Shown: piece after piece, positions 43,358 to 51,238 of the stretch
Layout of the letters: every line of letters starts with the position of its first letter
How positions within the stretch are numbered: position 1 is the first letter of the stretch
Assembly (NCBI RefSeq): GCF_039541115.1
Contig: NZ_BAABFP010000002.1
Span: 248,001-312,000, forward strand
DNA: 64,000 bases
Origin: Angustibacter luteus
GTDB taxonomy: Bacteria; Actinomycetota; Actinomycetes; Actinomycetales; Angustibacteraceae
Reading direction: 5' to 3'
Position numbers and translations under genes: made by a program
The notes under the pieces: generated by a model
What the model saw: the letters and a program-made list of their open reading frames with translations, nothing else
Database searches by the model: none
Told to the model about the DNA's origin: nothing

Positions 43358-44887
43358 TCAGATGTCGCGGAACGTCTCGATCTGCGCCCCGAGGGCGTTG
43401 AGCCGCTCGGCGAGGTCCTCGTAGCCGCGGTTGATCACGTACACGCTGCGCAGCACCGAGGTCCCGCGGGCCGCGAGCATCGCGATCAGGATGACCACCG
43501 CCGGTCGTAGCGCGGGCGGGCAGACGATCTCCGCTGCGCGCCAACGGGTTGGGCCCTCGATGAGCACCCGGTGCGGGTCCAGCAGCGTGACCTGGCCGCC
43601 GAGCTTGGTGAGCTCGGTCAGGTAGATCGCCCGGTTCTCGTAGACCCAGTCGTGCAGGAGCGTGGTGCCGGTGGCCTGGGCCGCGATGACCGCGAAGAAG
43701 GGCAGGTTGTCGATGTTCAGACCCGGGAACGGCATCGGGTGGATCTTGTCCAGCGGCGCACGCAGGGTCGACGGGTGGGTGGTGATGTCGACCAACCGGG
43801 TGTGGCCGTTGAGCGCCAGGTACTCCTCGGTGCGCTCGTACCGGAAACCCATCTCCTCCAGCAGCGAGAGCTCGATCTCCATGAACTCGATCGGCACCCG
43901 CCGCACGGTGATGGTGGAGCCGGTCACGATGGCCGCGGTGATCAGGCTCATCGCCTCGATCGGGTCCTCGCTCGGCGCGTAGGTGACGTCGCGGTCGATC
44001 TGGGCGACACCGGTGACCTCGAGCGTCGTCGTCCCGATTCCCTTGATCTGCACACCCAGCTCGGTCAGGAAGAAGCACAGGTCCTGGACCATGTAGTTCG
44101 GGCTGGCGTTGCGGATGATCGTCGTCCCGGCGTGGCCGGCAGCGGCCAGCAGCGCGTTCTCGGTCACCGTGTCGCCGCGCTCGGTCAACACGATGGGACG
44201 TCGCGGCTGGGTGCCCGCGTCGACGTGCGCGTGGTACGTGCCCTCGGTGGCCTTGACCTCCAGGCCGAACGGGCGCAGCGCGGTCATGTGCGGCTCGACC
44301 GTGCGGGTGCCGAGGTCGCAGCCTCCGGCGTAGGGGATCTCGAACGTCTCGAGCCGGTGCATCAGCGGCCCCAGGAACATGATGATCGAACGGGTGCGGC
44401 GGGCCGCCTCGGCGTCGATACCGGCCAGGTCGAGGACGGCGGGCGGCACGATCTCGAGGTCGTTGTCCGCGTTCAGCCAGCGGGTCTGGACGCCGATCGA
44501 CTCCAGCACCTCGATGAGCCGGTTGACCTCCTCGATCCGGGCCACCTTGCGCAGCGTGGTCGTGCCGCGGTTGAGCAGCGACGCGCACAGCAGCGCGACG
44601 CCGGCGTTCTTGCTGGTCTTGACGTCGATCTCGCCGGACAGCTCGGTCCCGCCGGCCACCCGCAGGTGGCTCGGGCCCGACGTCCCGAGGGTGACGATCT
44701 CGGAGTCCAGGGCCTCGCCGATCCGGGCCAGCATCTCCAGGCTGAGGTTCTGCCCGCCCTTCTCGATACGATTGACCGCGCTCTGGCTGGTGCCGAGCTC
44801 CGTGGCGAGCTGGGTCTGCGTCCAGCCCCGGTGCTTGCGGGCGTCGCGGATCAGGCCGCCGATGCGGACCAGGTAGTCATCTGCCAT
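43358..44887 (-). CDS. XRE-type HTH fused to UDP-GlcNAc 1-carboxyvinyltransferase (MurA paralogue)
   Basis: A 509-aa fusion. Residues 8-62 are an XRE helix-turn-helix (GLIRDARKHRGWTQTQLATE, LGTSQSAVNRIEKGGQNLSL). From about 74 a full MurA-type domain follows, with substrate-binding TSKNAG (Lys93-Asn94) and the active-site loop PYAGGCDLGTRTV carrying Cys190 at the place of E. coli Cys115. The housekeeping MurA at 51239 has Asp instead. The ATG follows TACGGT by seven bases, overlapped by an 18-bp perfect palindrome, which suggests autoregulation. Sensing of UDP-GlcNAc or PEP-linked state by the enzyme domain is a hypothesis. Confidence 0.9.
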   Translation of the reverse strand: MADDYLVRIGGLIRDARKHRGWTQTQLATELGTSQSAVNRIEKGGQNLSLEMLARIGEALDSEIVTLGTSGPSHLRVAGGTELSGEIDVKTSKNAGVALLCASLLNRGTTTLRKVARIEEVNRLIEVLESIGVQTRWLNADNDLEIVPPAVLDLAGIDAEAARRTRSIIMFLGPLMHRLETFEIPYAGGCDLGTRTVEPHMTALRPFGLEVKATEGTYHAHVDAGTQPRRPIVLTERGDTVTENALLAAAGHAGTTIIRNASPNYMVQDLCFFLTELGVQIKGIGTTTLEVTGVAQIDRDVTYAPSEDPIEAMSLITAAIVTGSTITVRRVPIEFMEIELSLLEEMGFRYERTEEYLALNGHTRLVDITTHPSTLRAPLDKIHPMPFPGLNIDNLPFFAVIAAQATGTTLLHDWVYENRAIYLTELTKLGGQVTLLDPHRVLIEGPTRWRAAEIVCPPALRPAVVILIAMLAARGTSVLRSVYVINRGYEDLAERLNALGAQIETFRDI

Positions 44888-44894
44888 ACCGCCG

Positions 44895-44900
44895 ACCGTA
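44895..44900 (-). promoter_or_regulatory. leaderless -10 element of XRE-murA
   Basis: TACGGT (minus strand) ends seven bases before the ATG at 44887 and touches the 44899-44916 palindrome. Confidence 0.5.
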
Positions 44901-44916
44901 TCTCACATGTGAGATA
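44899..44916. promoter_or_regulatory. perfect 18-bp palindrome, candidate XRE operator
   Basis: TATCTCACATGTGAGATA is fully self-complementary. It overlaps the first bases of the XRE-murA -10 hexamer and the stop codon of the ethylmalonyl-CoA mutase gene. It is much more AT-rich than its surroundings. Binding by the XRE domain of the downstream gene is the simplest reading. Confidence 0.65.
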
Positions 44917-46939
44917 TAGGCGAGTCGACCCGCCGCGCGGCCCGGATGACCTCGACGATCTGCCCCATCATCGCGGTCAGCCCGAAGTCCTTGGGGGTGA
45001 ACACGGCGGCCACGCCGAGCTCACGCAGGGCCCGCTCGTCGGACTCGGGGATGATCCCGCCGACGATGACCGGGACGTCGCCCGCGCCGGCCTCGCGCAG
45101 GCCGTCCAGCACCGCCGGCACCAGCGCCATGTGCGAGCCGGACAGCACCGACAGGCCGACGCAGTGCACGTCCTCGGCCACCGCGGCCGCCACGATCTCG
45201 GCGGGGGTGAGCCGGATCCCCTGGTAGACCACCTCGAAGCCGGCGTCCCGCGCCCGCACCGCCACCTGCTCGGCGCCGTTGCTGTGCCCGTCCAGGCCGG
45301 GCTTGCCGACGAGCAGCCGCAGCCGCTCCCCCAGCTCCGCGCTGGCCGCCCGCACCGCCTCCCGGACCACCGCGAGCTCGTCGTTGATCTCGCCCACTCC
45401 GACCGAACCGCTCACGCCGGTGGGGGCCCGGTACTCCCCGAACTGCTGGCGCAGGACGCCCGCCCACTCCCCCGTGGTGATCCCGGCCCGGGCGCACTCC
45501 AGGCTCGCCTCGAACAGGTTGGCGTCACTGGCCGCCTCGGCGCGAAGCCGTTGCAGCGCCTGGTCTGCGGCCTCGCGGCGGGCCGGGTCGGCGTCCCGCT
45601 CGTCCCGCCACTCGCGCACCGCCGCCGCGGCGCGGGACTCGACGTCGGCGTCCACGGACTGGATGGCCGTGTCGAGGTCGGCGGTCAGCGGGTTCGGCTC
45701 GGTGGACTCGAACCGGTTGACCCCGACCACGACGTCCTCGCCGGACTCGATCCGGGCCCGCCGGGCCGAGTGCGAGGCGACCAGCGCCGACTTCATGTAG
45801 CCGGACTCGACCGCCGCCACCGCCCCACCCAGGTCGGACACCCGGGCCATCTCGGCGCGGGCACCCTCGACGATCTCGGCCACCTTCGCCTCGACGACCT
45901 TGCTGCCCTCGAACAGGTCGTCGTGCTCGAGCAGGTCCGACTCGAAGGCCAGCACCTGCTGGATCCGCAGGGACCACTGCTGGTCCCACGGGCGCGGCAG
46001 CCCGAGCGCCTCGTTCCAGGCCGGCAGCTGGACTGCCCGGGCCCGTGCGTCCTTGCTCAACGTGACCGCGAGCATCTCCAGCACGATCCGCTGGACGTTG
46101 TTCTCCGGCTGCGCCTCGGTCAGTCCCAGGCTGTTGACCTGGACGCCGTACCGGAACCGGCGCGCCTTCTCGTCGGTGACGCCGTACCGCTCGCGGGTCA
46201 GCTCGTCCCACAGCCGCACGAAGGCGCGCATCTTGCACATCTCCTCGACGAACCGCACGCCAGCGTTGACGAAGAACGAGATGCGCGCGACGACGTCCGG
46301 GAACCGGTCCGGCGGCACCTGACCGCTGTCTCGCACCGCATCCAGGACGGCGACCGCGGTGGACAGCGCGTAGGCGACCTCTTGCACCGGCGTGGCACCG
46401 GCCTCCTGCAGGTGGTAGCTGCAGATGTTGATCGGGTTCCACTTCGGCATGCTCGACACCGTGTAGGCGATCATGTCGGTGATCAGCCGCAGGCTCGGCG
46501 CTGGCGGGAACGCGTACGTCCCGCGGGACAGGTACTCCTTGATGATGTCGTTCTGCGTCGTGCCGGACAGCGCCCGGACCGCCTCGGCCGGGTCGGTCCC
46601 GTCCGCGAGCGCCTGCTCCTCGGCCGCGACCTGGTAGAGCGCCAGCAGCCACATCGCGGTGGCGTTGATCGTCATCGAGGTGTTCATCGTGGCCAGCGGG
46701 ATGCCGTCGAAGAGCTGCCGGACGTCGCCGATGTGGCTGATCGGCACCCCCACCTTGCCGACCTCGCCGCGGGCGAGCTCGTGGTCGGGGTCGTAGCCGG
46801 TCTGGGTGGGCAGGTCGAAGGCGACGGACAGCCCGGTCTGGCCCTTGTCCAGGTTGCGCCGGTACAGCGCGTTCGACGCGCTCGCGCTGGAGTGCCCGGC
46901 GTACGTGCGCATCACCCAGGGACGGTCACGGTCAGGCAC
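44903..46939 (-). CDS. ecm: ethylmalonyl-CoA mutase (MeaA/Ecm type)
   Basis: A 678-aa adenosylcobalamin-dependent mutase with fused domains. The TIM barrel opens with DRPWVMRTYAGHSSASASNA, then YRRNLDKGQTGLSVAFDLPT and the typical TTQNDIIKEYLSRGTYAFPP. The B12-binding domain (about 540-678) carries KPGLDGHSNGAEQ (DxHxxG). These features follow MeaA/Ecm, which converts ethylmalonyl-CoA to methylsuccinyl-CoA, more than methylmalonyl-CoA mutase. GTG start with GAGGAGG five bases upstream. Together with ccr, mce and meaB it supports an ethylmalonyl-CoA pathway. Confidence 0.9.
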   Translation of the reverse strand: MPDRDRPWVMRTYAGHSSASASNALYRRNLDKGQTGLSVAFDLPTQTGYDPDHELARGEVGKVGVPISHIGDVRQLFDGIPLATMNTSMTINATAMWLLALYQVAAEEQALADGTDPAEAVRALSGTTQNDIIKEYLSRGTYAFPPAPSLRLITDMIAYTVSSMPKWNPINICSYHLQEAGATPVQEVAYALSTAVAVLDAVRDSGQVPPDRFPDVVARISFFVNAGVRFVEEMCKMRAFVRLWDELTRERYGVTDEKARRFRYGVQVNSLGLTEAQPENNVQRIVLEMLAVTLSKDARARAVQLPAWNEALGLPRPWDQQWSLRIQQVLAFESDLLEHDDLFEGSKVVEAKVAEIVEGARAEMARVSDLGGAVAAVESGYMKSALVASHSARRARIESGEDVVVGVNRFESTEPNPLTADLDTAIQSVDADVESRAAAAVREWRDERDADPARREAADQALQRLRAEAASDANLFEASLECARAGITTGEWAGVLRQQFGEYRAPTGVSGSVGVGEINDELAVVREAVRAASAELGERLRLLVGKPGLDGHSNGAEQVAVRARDAGFEVVYQGIRLTPAEIVAAAVAEDVHCVGLSVLSGSHMALVPAVLDGLREAGAGDVPVIVGGIIPESDERALRELGVAAVFTPKDFGLTAMMGQIVEVIRAARRVDSPISHM

Positions 46940-46966
46940 GGCTCCTCCTCGAGTGGCTCGCCTAGG

Positions 46967-46972
46967 ACCGTA
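46967..46972 (-). promoter_or_regulatory. candidate -10 element of ecm
   Basis: TACGGT (minus strand) lies 27 bp before the ecm GTG, leaving a short leader with the GAGGAGG site. A small hairpin CCCGCG/CGCGGG (46973-46990) sits just upstream. Confidence 0.35.
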
Positions 46973-47045
46973 CCCGCGAGTAACCGCGGGCGGAACGCTT
47001 GCGCCCGGTGAGCGTCGTCACGTCCGCCCGCCGGCTCCTCCCGGG

Positions 47046-47180
47046 GTCGCGGCGCAACGCAGCTCCACTAGGCATGGAGTAACGGCACGCAGTCCCAACC
47101 CCGCCTCGCACCGGGGACGTCGTGTTGTTGGAGCGGCGGCACACAGTTCCACTAGGTGCGTAGCTGCGTTGCGCCGCGAC
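47046..47180. repeat. 135-bp intergenic element with 19-bp perfect terminal inverted repeats
   Basis: GTCGCGGCGCAACGCAGCT (47046-47064) and AGCTGCGTTGCGCCGCGAC (47162-47180) are exact reverse complements. Inside are two direct copies of a GGAG..CGGCAC.CAGT.CCA motif (near 47076 and 47133). It fills most of the 295-bp gap between ecm and the GNAT gene. No coding frame of interest. It looks like a MITE or REP-type element. Confidence 0.65.
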
Positions 47181-47234
47181 ACCTCAGGGAGAGCGGCCGG
47201 GCGGGCGGGCGGGGTGGGGCGGGCGGGCGGGGCC

Positions 47235-48053
47235 TCAGGGCTCGGCGATGCCGGACGTGCCCGTGCGGCGGAAGCCGGCCCGCTCGTAGACCCGCGCCAC
47301 GTCCTCGTCCTGCGCGCTGAGGAACACGGTGTGCTCGCCGCGGGCAAAGGCCTCCCGAGCCAGCACCCCGGCGAGGGCCGCACCGATCCCCCGCCGCCGG
47401 CTGATGGGAAGCGTGCCGATCCCGACGACCTCGGCGACCCCGGCCGCGTGCTGGTACCCACCCGAGGCCACCGGACCGACGTCCGTCCGGGCCACTGCAC
47501 GCACCTGCTCGCCGCTGCGGATGCCCGCGCGCAGCCGCTCGACCCGCGCCGGATCCAGCTCGGCCGCCGACGCGTCCCGCTCGGCCACGCCTCCCTCACC
47601 CACGGCCGTGCCGATCCCCGCGCCGAAGGCCACGTGCGCGCAGGCGTCCGCCAGCGCGAGGTCCGGGTCGTCCGCGTCCATCACCGAGACGCTGACGCCG
47701 GGCGCGTCCAGCACGACGAGGTCCGCCGGCTCCAGCACCATGAGCGGGCAGAGCTGCAGGGTCAGGCCCGCGTCCTGCACGGCCTGGGCCAGCGACGGGG
47801 TCAGGTCGTTCACCCACTCGAGCTGGTGCGGGACCCCCAGCTCGTCCATCCGCCCCAGGACGTCGCGGACGTCGTCCCCGCTGACCTGGACGTCGGGCCG
47901 CACCGGACGCGCGTAGTACGGCCACCCCGCACCCTCACGGACGAACAGCACGAGCGGTCCGATGAGCTCGGCCCGCGCGCCTTGGCGGGGCACGGCGTCG
48001 TAGAACGACTCCAGTCGCAGCAGCAGATCGCTTCGCACCTCGGGCTCGGTCAC
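47235..48053 (-). CDS. GNAT family N-acetyltransferase, 272 aa
   Basis: A 272-aa protein with a divergent N-terminal half and a C-terminal GNAT domain: VAEVVGIGTLPISRRRGIGA carries strand 4 and the acetyl-CoA loop RRRGIGAAL, and VFLSAQDEDVARVYERAGFR is strand 5/helix 4. The N-terminal half may be a degenerate GNAT domain, common in actinobacterial double-GNAT proteins. The GTG start is seven bases after the antiporter stop, so it is probably co-transcribed with the antiporter gene. Substrate unknown. Confidence 0.85.
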   Translation of the reverse strand: MTEPEVRSDLLLRLESFYDAVPRQGARAELIGPLVLFVREGAGWPYYARPVRPDVQVSGDDVRDVLGRMDELGVPHQLEWVNDLTPSLAQAVQDAGLTLQLCPLMVLEPADLVVLDAPGVSVSVMDADDPDLALADACAHVAFGAGIGTAVGEGGVAERDASAAELDPARVERLRAGIRSGEQVRAVARTDVGPVASGGYQHAAGVAEVVGIGTLPISRRRGIGAALAGVLAREAFARGEHTVFLSAQDEDVARVYERAGFRRTGTSGIAEP

Positions 48054-48060
48054 CGCGCGA

Positions 48061-49929
48061 TCATCCCAGCAGGTCGTCGACGTAGCACCAGCGCCAGTGC
48101 TCGTGCGGCTCGAAGCTGCGCATCACCGGGTGCGAGGTCTCGTCGTAGTGCCGGTCCGCGTGCCGGTGCGGCGAGCTGTCGCAGCAGCCCACGTGCCCGC
48201 AGGTCAGGCAGAGCCGCAGGTGCACCCACGTCGTGCCGTCCCGCAGGCACTCCTCGCAGCCGTCCGGGGTGCCCGGCTTGACCAGCGTGGGTGCGGACAT
48301 CAGGTGCTCGCACCCGGCGGCCGCCCGGGCGGGCGCGAGTCGCTCGGCGACCCGCTCGTTGCTCAGCTCGGCCCGGTCCAGCAGGGACTCCTCGACGTCC
48401 AGCACCGCGGTGCCCGCGCGCAGCACCTCGTCGTCGTAGCGTCCCTCGTCCCGGGCCTTGATCAGCGCGGCGCGCTCGGAGTCCAGCATGGCCAGCCGCA
48501 GCCGCAGGTACGTCGCGGTCGGCGGCTCGTACTCCTCGTGCGGGCGGCCCAGCCGTTCCCAGGCGCTCGCGACCCGCTGCTCGGACTTGCCGCGCAGCGA
48601 CTCCACGACGTCGTCGGGGTCGTCGGCGGTGCGCTCGCTGTCCAGGCGCTCGATGCCGGCCTTGCTCACCTCGCTGAGCAGCGCGGCCTGGGCGAGCGCG
48701 TCCTCGGCCGGGTCCGGCCCGGGCAGCCGCAGCCAGCGCGCGAGCGCGGGCAGCGTCAGCCCCTGCAGGGACAGCGTGCCGACCACCACCACGAACGCGA
48801 CCAGCAGCAGCGTCCCGCGGTGCGGCGTCTGCGCCGGCAGCGCGAGCACGGCGGCCAGGGTGACCACCCCGCGCATGCCGGCCCACGAGACCAGCATGGA
48901 CGAGCGCCAGGTCCAGCCGTCCTGGTCGACCGGACGACGCAGGAGAAGACGCACCGAGTACGCCCCGAACACCCAGACGAACCGGGACAGCAGGACGGCG
49001 AGCAGGACGGCGCCGCAGACCACCAGCAACGTGGTGTCGCTGAGCTCCGCGCGGGCCTCGCGCACCACGAACGGCGCCTGGAGCCCGATCAGCAGGAACA
49101 CGGCGTTCTCCAGCAGGAACTGGATCGTGCGCCAGTTGCTGGCCTCGGCGAGGCGCGAGGCGCCGGACTGCAGCAGGTGCGAGCGGTGCCCGAGCAGCAG
49201 CCCGGTGACGACGACGGAGAGCACCCCGGAGGCATGCAGCTCCTCGCCCACGAGGTAGGCCACGAACGGTGCCAGCAGCGAGAGCACCGTGTCGATCACC
49301 GGGTCGTCCACCCGGCGACGGACGAACGAGAACACCTGGGCGACCACCACGCCGGCCAGCACCCCGCCGAGCGACGCCCACACGAAGTCCAACCCGACCT
49401 GCCAGATGGCGATGGTCGAGATGATCGCCGCGCGCGCCGTGTTCAGCGCGACGAGGGCGGTGGCGTCGTTGACGAGGCTCTCGCCCTCGAGGATCGAGAC
49501 CACCCGGCGCGGCAGGCCGATCCGGCGGGCGATGGACGTCGCGGCGACCGCGTCCGGCGGCGCGACGACCGCGCCGAGCGCGAAGGCCGCCGCCAGCGAG
49601 AAGGGAGCCGGGATGACCCAGAAGGCGACGAACGCCACGCAGGCGGTGGTGAACAGCGTCGCACCGATGGACAGCAGCAGGATCGAGGACCGGTTCGCCC
49701 GGAAGTCCACCAGCGAGGTGCGGATCGCCGCCGCGTAGAGCAGCGGCGGCAGCACACCGACCAGGGCCACGTCGGAGTCCAGCCGGACGTCGGGGATGAA
49801 CGGCAGGTAGGCGCACAGCACCCCGACGCCGACCAGCACGAGCGGCGGCGACGCGCCGACCCGACGCGCCAGCCCGGCCACGGTCACCACGACGATCGCG
49901 ATCGCGACCAGGGACAGAGCGGTGTGCAT
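48061..49929 (-). CDS. CPA1 Na+/H+ antiporter with C-terminal UBP-type zinc finger
   Basis: A 622-aa protein. Residues 1-400 are a CPA1 antiporter with about 12 helices and the ion-site motif APPDAVAATSIA and GESLVNDATALVAL. A cytosolic helical region (about 420-535) follows. The last 85 residues form a UBP-type zinc finger: GCEHL, DGCEECL, LCLTCGHVGCCDSSPHRHAD and HYDETSHPVM supply the Cys/His ligands. In eukaryotes this finger binds the free C-terminus of ubiquitin; bacteria have none, so its ligand here is unknown. Start ATG; 30 bp from the 3-hydroxybutyryl-CoA dehydrogenase stop. Confidence 0.9.
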   Translation of the reverse strand: MHTALSLVAIAIVVVTVAGLARRVGASPPLVLVGVGVLCAYLPFIPDVRLDSDVALVGVLPPLLYAAAIRTSLVDFRANRSSILLLSIGATLFTTACVAFVAFWVIPAPFSLAAAFALGAVVAPPDAVAATSIARRIGLPRRVVSILEGESLVNDATALVALNTARAAIISTIAIWQVGLDFVWASLGGVLAGVVVAQVFSFVRRRVDDPVIDTVLSLLAPFVAYLVGEELHASGVLSVVVTGLLLGHRSHLLQSGASRLAEASNWRTIQFLLENAVFLLIGLQAPFVVREARAELSDTTLLVVCGAVLLAVLLSRFVWVFGAYSVRLLLRRPVDQDGWTWRSSMLVSWAGMRGVVTLAAVLALPAQTPHRGTLLLVAFVVVVGTLSLQGLTLPALARWLRLPGPDPAEDALAQAALLSEVSKAGIERLDSERTADDPDDVVESLRGKSEQRVASAWERLGRPHEEYEPPTATYLRLRLAMLDSERAALIKARDEGRYDDEVLRAGTAVLDVEESLLDRAELSNERVAERLAPARAAAGCEHLMSAPTLVKPGTPDGCEECLRDGTTWVHLRLCLTCGHVGCCDSSPHRHADRHYDETSHPVMRSFEPHEHWRWCYVDDLLG

Positions 49930-49959
49930 CAGGTCGCCACTGCGTTCGCCGGCACCGGT

Positions 49960-50820
49960 CTAGCCGTCGTAGGAGTAGAACCCGCGGCCGGACTTGCGGC
50001 CGATGTCGCCCGCGGTGACCATCCGGTTCAGCGTCTCCGGGGGGTTGAACTTCTCGTCCTGGGTCTCGATGTAGATGTTGCGGGAGGCGTTGCGCAGGAT
50101 GTCGACGCCAGTCAGGTCGGCCGTGGCCAACGGACCCATCGCGTGCCCGAAGCCGAGCTTGCAGGCGATGTCGACGTCCTCCGCGCTGGCCACGCCGTTC
50201 TCGACCAGCTTGACCGCCTCGACCACCAGCGCGGCGATCAGCCGCGTCGTGACGAAGCCCGCGACGTCCCGGTTCACCACGATGCACGTCTTGCCGACCG
50301 ACTCGGCGAACTCGCGGGCCCTGGCCAGCGTCTCGTCGCTGGTCTTGAAGCCGCGGACGAGCTCGCACAGCTGCATCATCGGCACCGGCGAGAAGAAGTG
50401 CGTGCCCACGACCGCCTCCGGCCGTGAGGTCGCCGCGGCGATCTGGGTGATCGGGATGGCCGAGGTGTTCGTGGCCAGCACCGCGCCGTCCCGGCAGATG
50501 CGGTCCAGGTCGGTGAAGAGGGCCGTCTTGACGTCCAGGCTCTCGAAGACCGCCTCGACGACGAGGTCGCTGTCCGCTGCGGCGTCCAGCTCGGTCGTGG
50601 TGGTGATCCGGGCGAGCGCCGCCGTCGCATCGTCCGCGGTCATCCGGTCCTTGGCGACGAACCGCGCGTACGACGCCTCGATGGCCGAGCGTGCCCGGCC
50701 GAGCGCCTCGTCGGTGACGTCGCGGAGCACGACCTGGTGGCCGGCCTGCGCGCTGACCTGGGCGATGCCGGAGCCCATCAGGCCGGCACCGATGACGGTG
50801 ATCTTCTGCTGTGCGGACAT
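49960..50820 (-). CDS. 3-hydroxybutyryl-CoA dehydrogenase
   Basis: A 286-aa single-module enzyme with VIGAGLMGSGIAQV (Rossmann loop), the catalytic-His motif GTHFFSPVPMMQL and the C-terminal FGHAMGPLATADLTGVD. Length and motifs fit NADP(H)-type 3-hydroxybutyryl-CoA dehydrogenases reducing acetoacetyl-CoA. With the thiolase (21946) and Ccr (23854) it completes acetyl-CoA to ethylmalonyl-CoA except for a crotonase. The ATG (MSAQQKITVIGAG) follows TACAGT by seven bases; the frame upstream is non-coding. Confidence 0.92.
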   Translation of the reverse strand: MSAQQKITVIGAGLMGSGIAQVSAQAGHQVVLRDVTDEALGRARSAIEASYARFVAKDRMTADDATAALARITTTTELDAAADSDLVVEAVFESLDVKTALFTDLDRICRDGAVLATNTSAIPITQIAAATSRPEAVVGTHFFSPVPMMQLCELVRGFKTSDETLARAREFAESVGKTCIVVNRDVAGFVTTRLIAALVVEAVKLVENGVASAEDVDIACKLGFGHAMGPLATADLTGVDILRNASRNIYIETQDEKFNPPETLNRMVTAGDIGRKSGRGFYSYDG

Positions 50821-50827
50821 GACGAGG

Positions 50828-50833
50828 ACTGTA
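50828..50833 (-). promoter_or_regulatory. leaderless -10 element of the 3-hydroxybutyryl-CoA dehydrogenase gene
   Basis: TACAGT (minus strand) ends seven bases before the ATG at 50820. Confidence 0.5.
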
Positions 50834-50899
50834 GCCAGCGCCGCCGACGACCGCTTCGCTGCCCTGGCGCGACGTAGGCGGCTGGCCGACACTGGGCGG

Positions 50900-51226
50900 G
50901 TGGCCTCCTGGGGCAGCTACTCGTTCGTGTACGGCCCGGTCGTCGCGTTCGCGGCGGTCGGACTGCTGGTCGTGCTGCTGCGCTGGACGTTCCGCCGCGG
51001 CAGCTCGCTGGTGGCCGCACCACCGCGGTCCGGCAGCCCGGACGACTACGGGCTGCTGGTGGCCGTCGCCGAGCCACCGTCCTTCGCCGAGGCCGAGCTG
51101 ATCCGGGCGCGGCTGGCCGCTCAAGGGGTCCGCGCCACCCTCGCCCCGACCACCGAGGGGCCGCGGGTCATGGTGTTCCGGGACGAGGCCCGGGTCGCCC
51201 GCGCCCTGCTGCGCGGGCCGCGCTAG
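50900..51226 (+). CDS. membrane-anchored DUF2007-like protein
   Basis: A 108-aa protein with one N-terminal helix (YGPVVAFAAVGLLVVLLRW) and a cytosolic domain resembling DUF2007 putative signal-transducing proteins: EPPSFAEAELIRARLAAQGV followed by VMVFRDEARVARALL. I chose the GTG of MASWGSYSFVYGP; the long open frame before it is the antisense of the dehydrogenase gene. GACACT six bases upstream could be a weak leaderless -10. It is convergent with murA, with 12 bp between stops. Function unknown. Confidence 0.75.
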   Translation: MASWGSYSFVYGPVVAFAAVGLLVVLLRWTFRRGSSLVAAPPRSGSPDDYGLLVAVAEPPSFAEAELIRARLAAQGVRATLAPTTEGPRVMVFRDEARVARALLRGPR

Positions 51227-51238
51227 CGGCCCAGTGAG

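Noticed and set aside
43430-43445. GTTGATCACGT match inside XRE-murA as another repeat copy
   Set aside because: It is an ordinary coding stretch without the following repeat sequence.
43571-47011. 1146-aa open frame on the plus strand across XRE-murA and ecm
   Set aside because: It is antisense to two well-supported enzymes and has the low-complexity Arg/Gly/His/Asp composition of GC-rich shadow frames.
47046-47180. Possible CRISPR-like repeat array
   Set aside because: Only two degenerate direct repeats and a pair of inverted ends are present; there is no spacer periodicity and no cas gene.
48050-51124. 1024-aa minus-strand open frame
   Set aside because: It overlaps the antiporter and dehydrogenase genes in another frame and consists of Arg/Gly/Ala-rich sequence without motifs.
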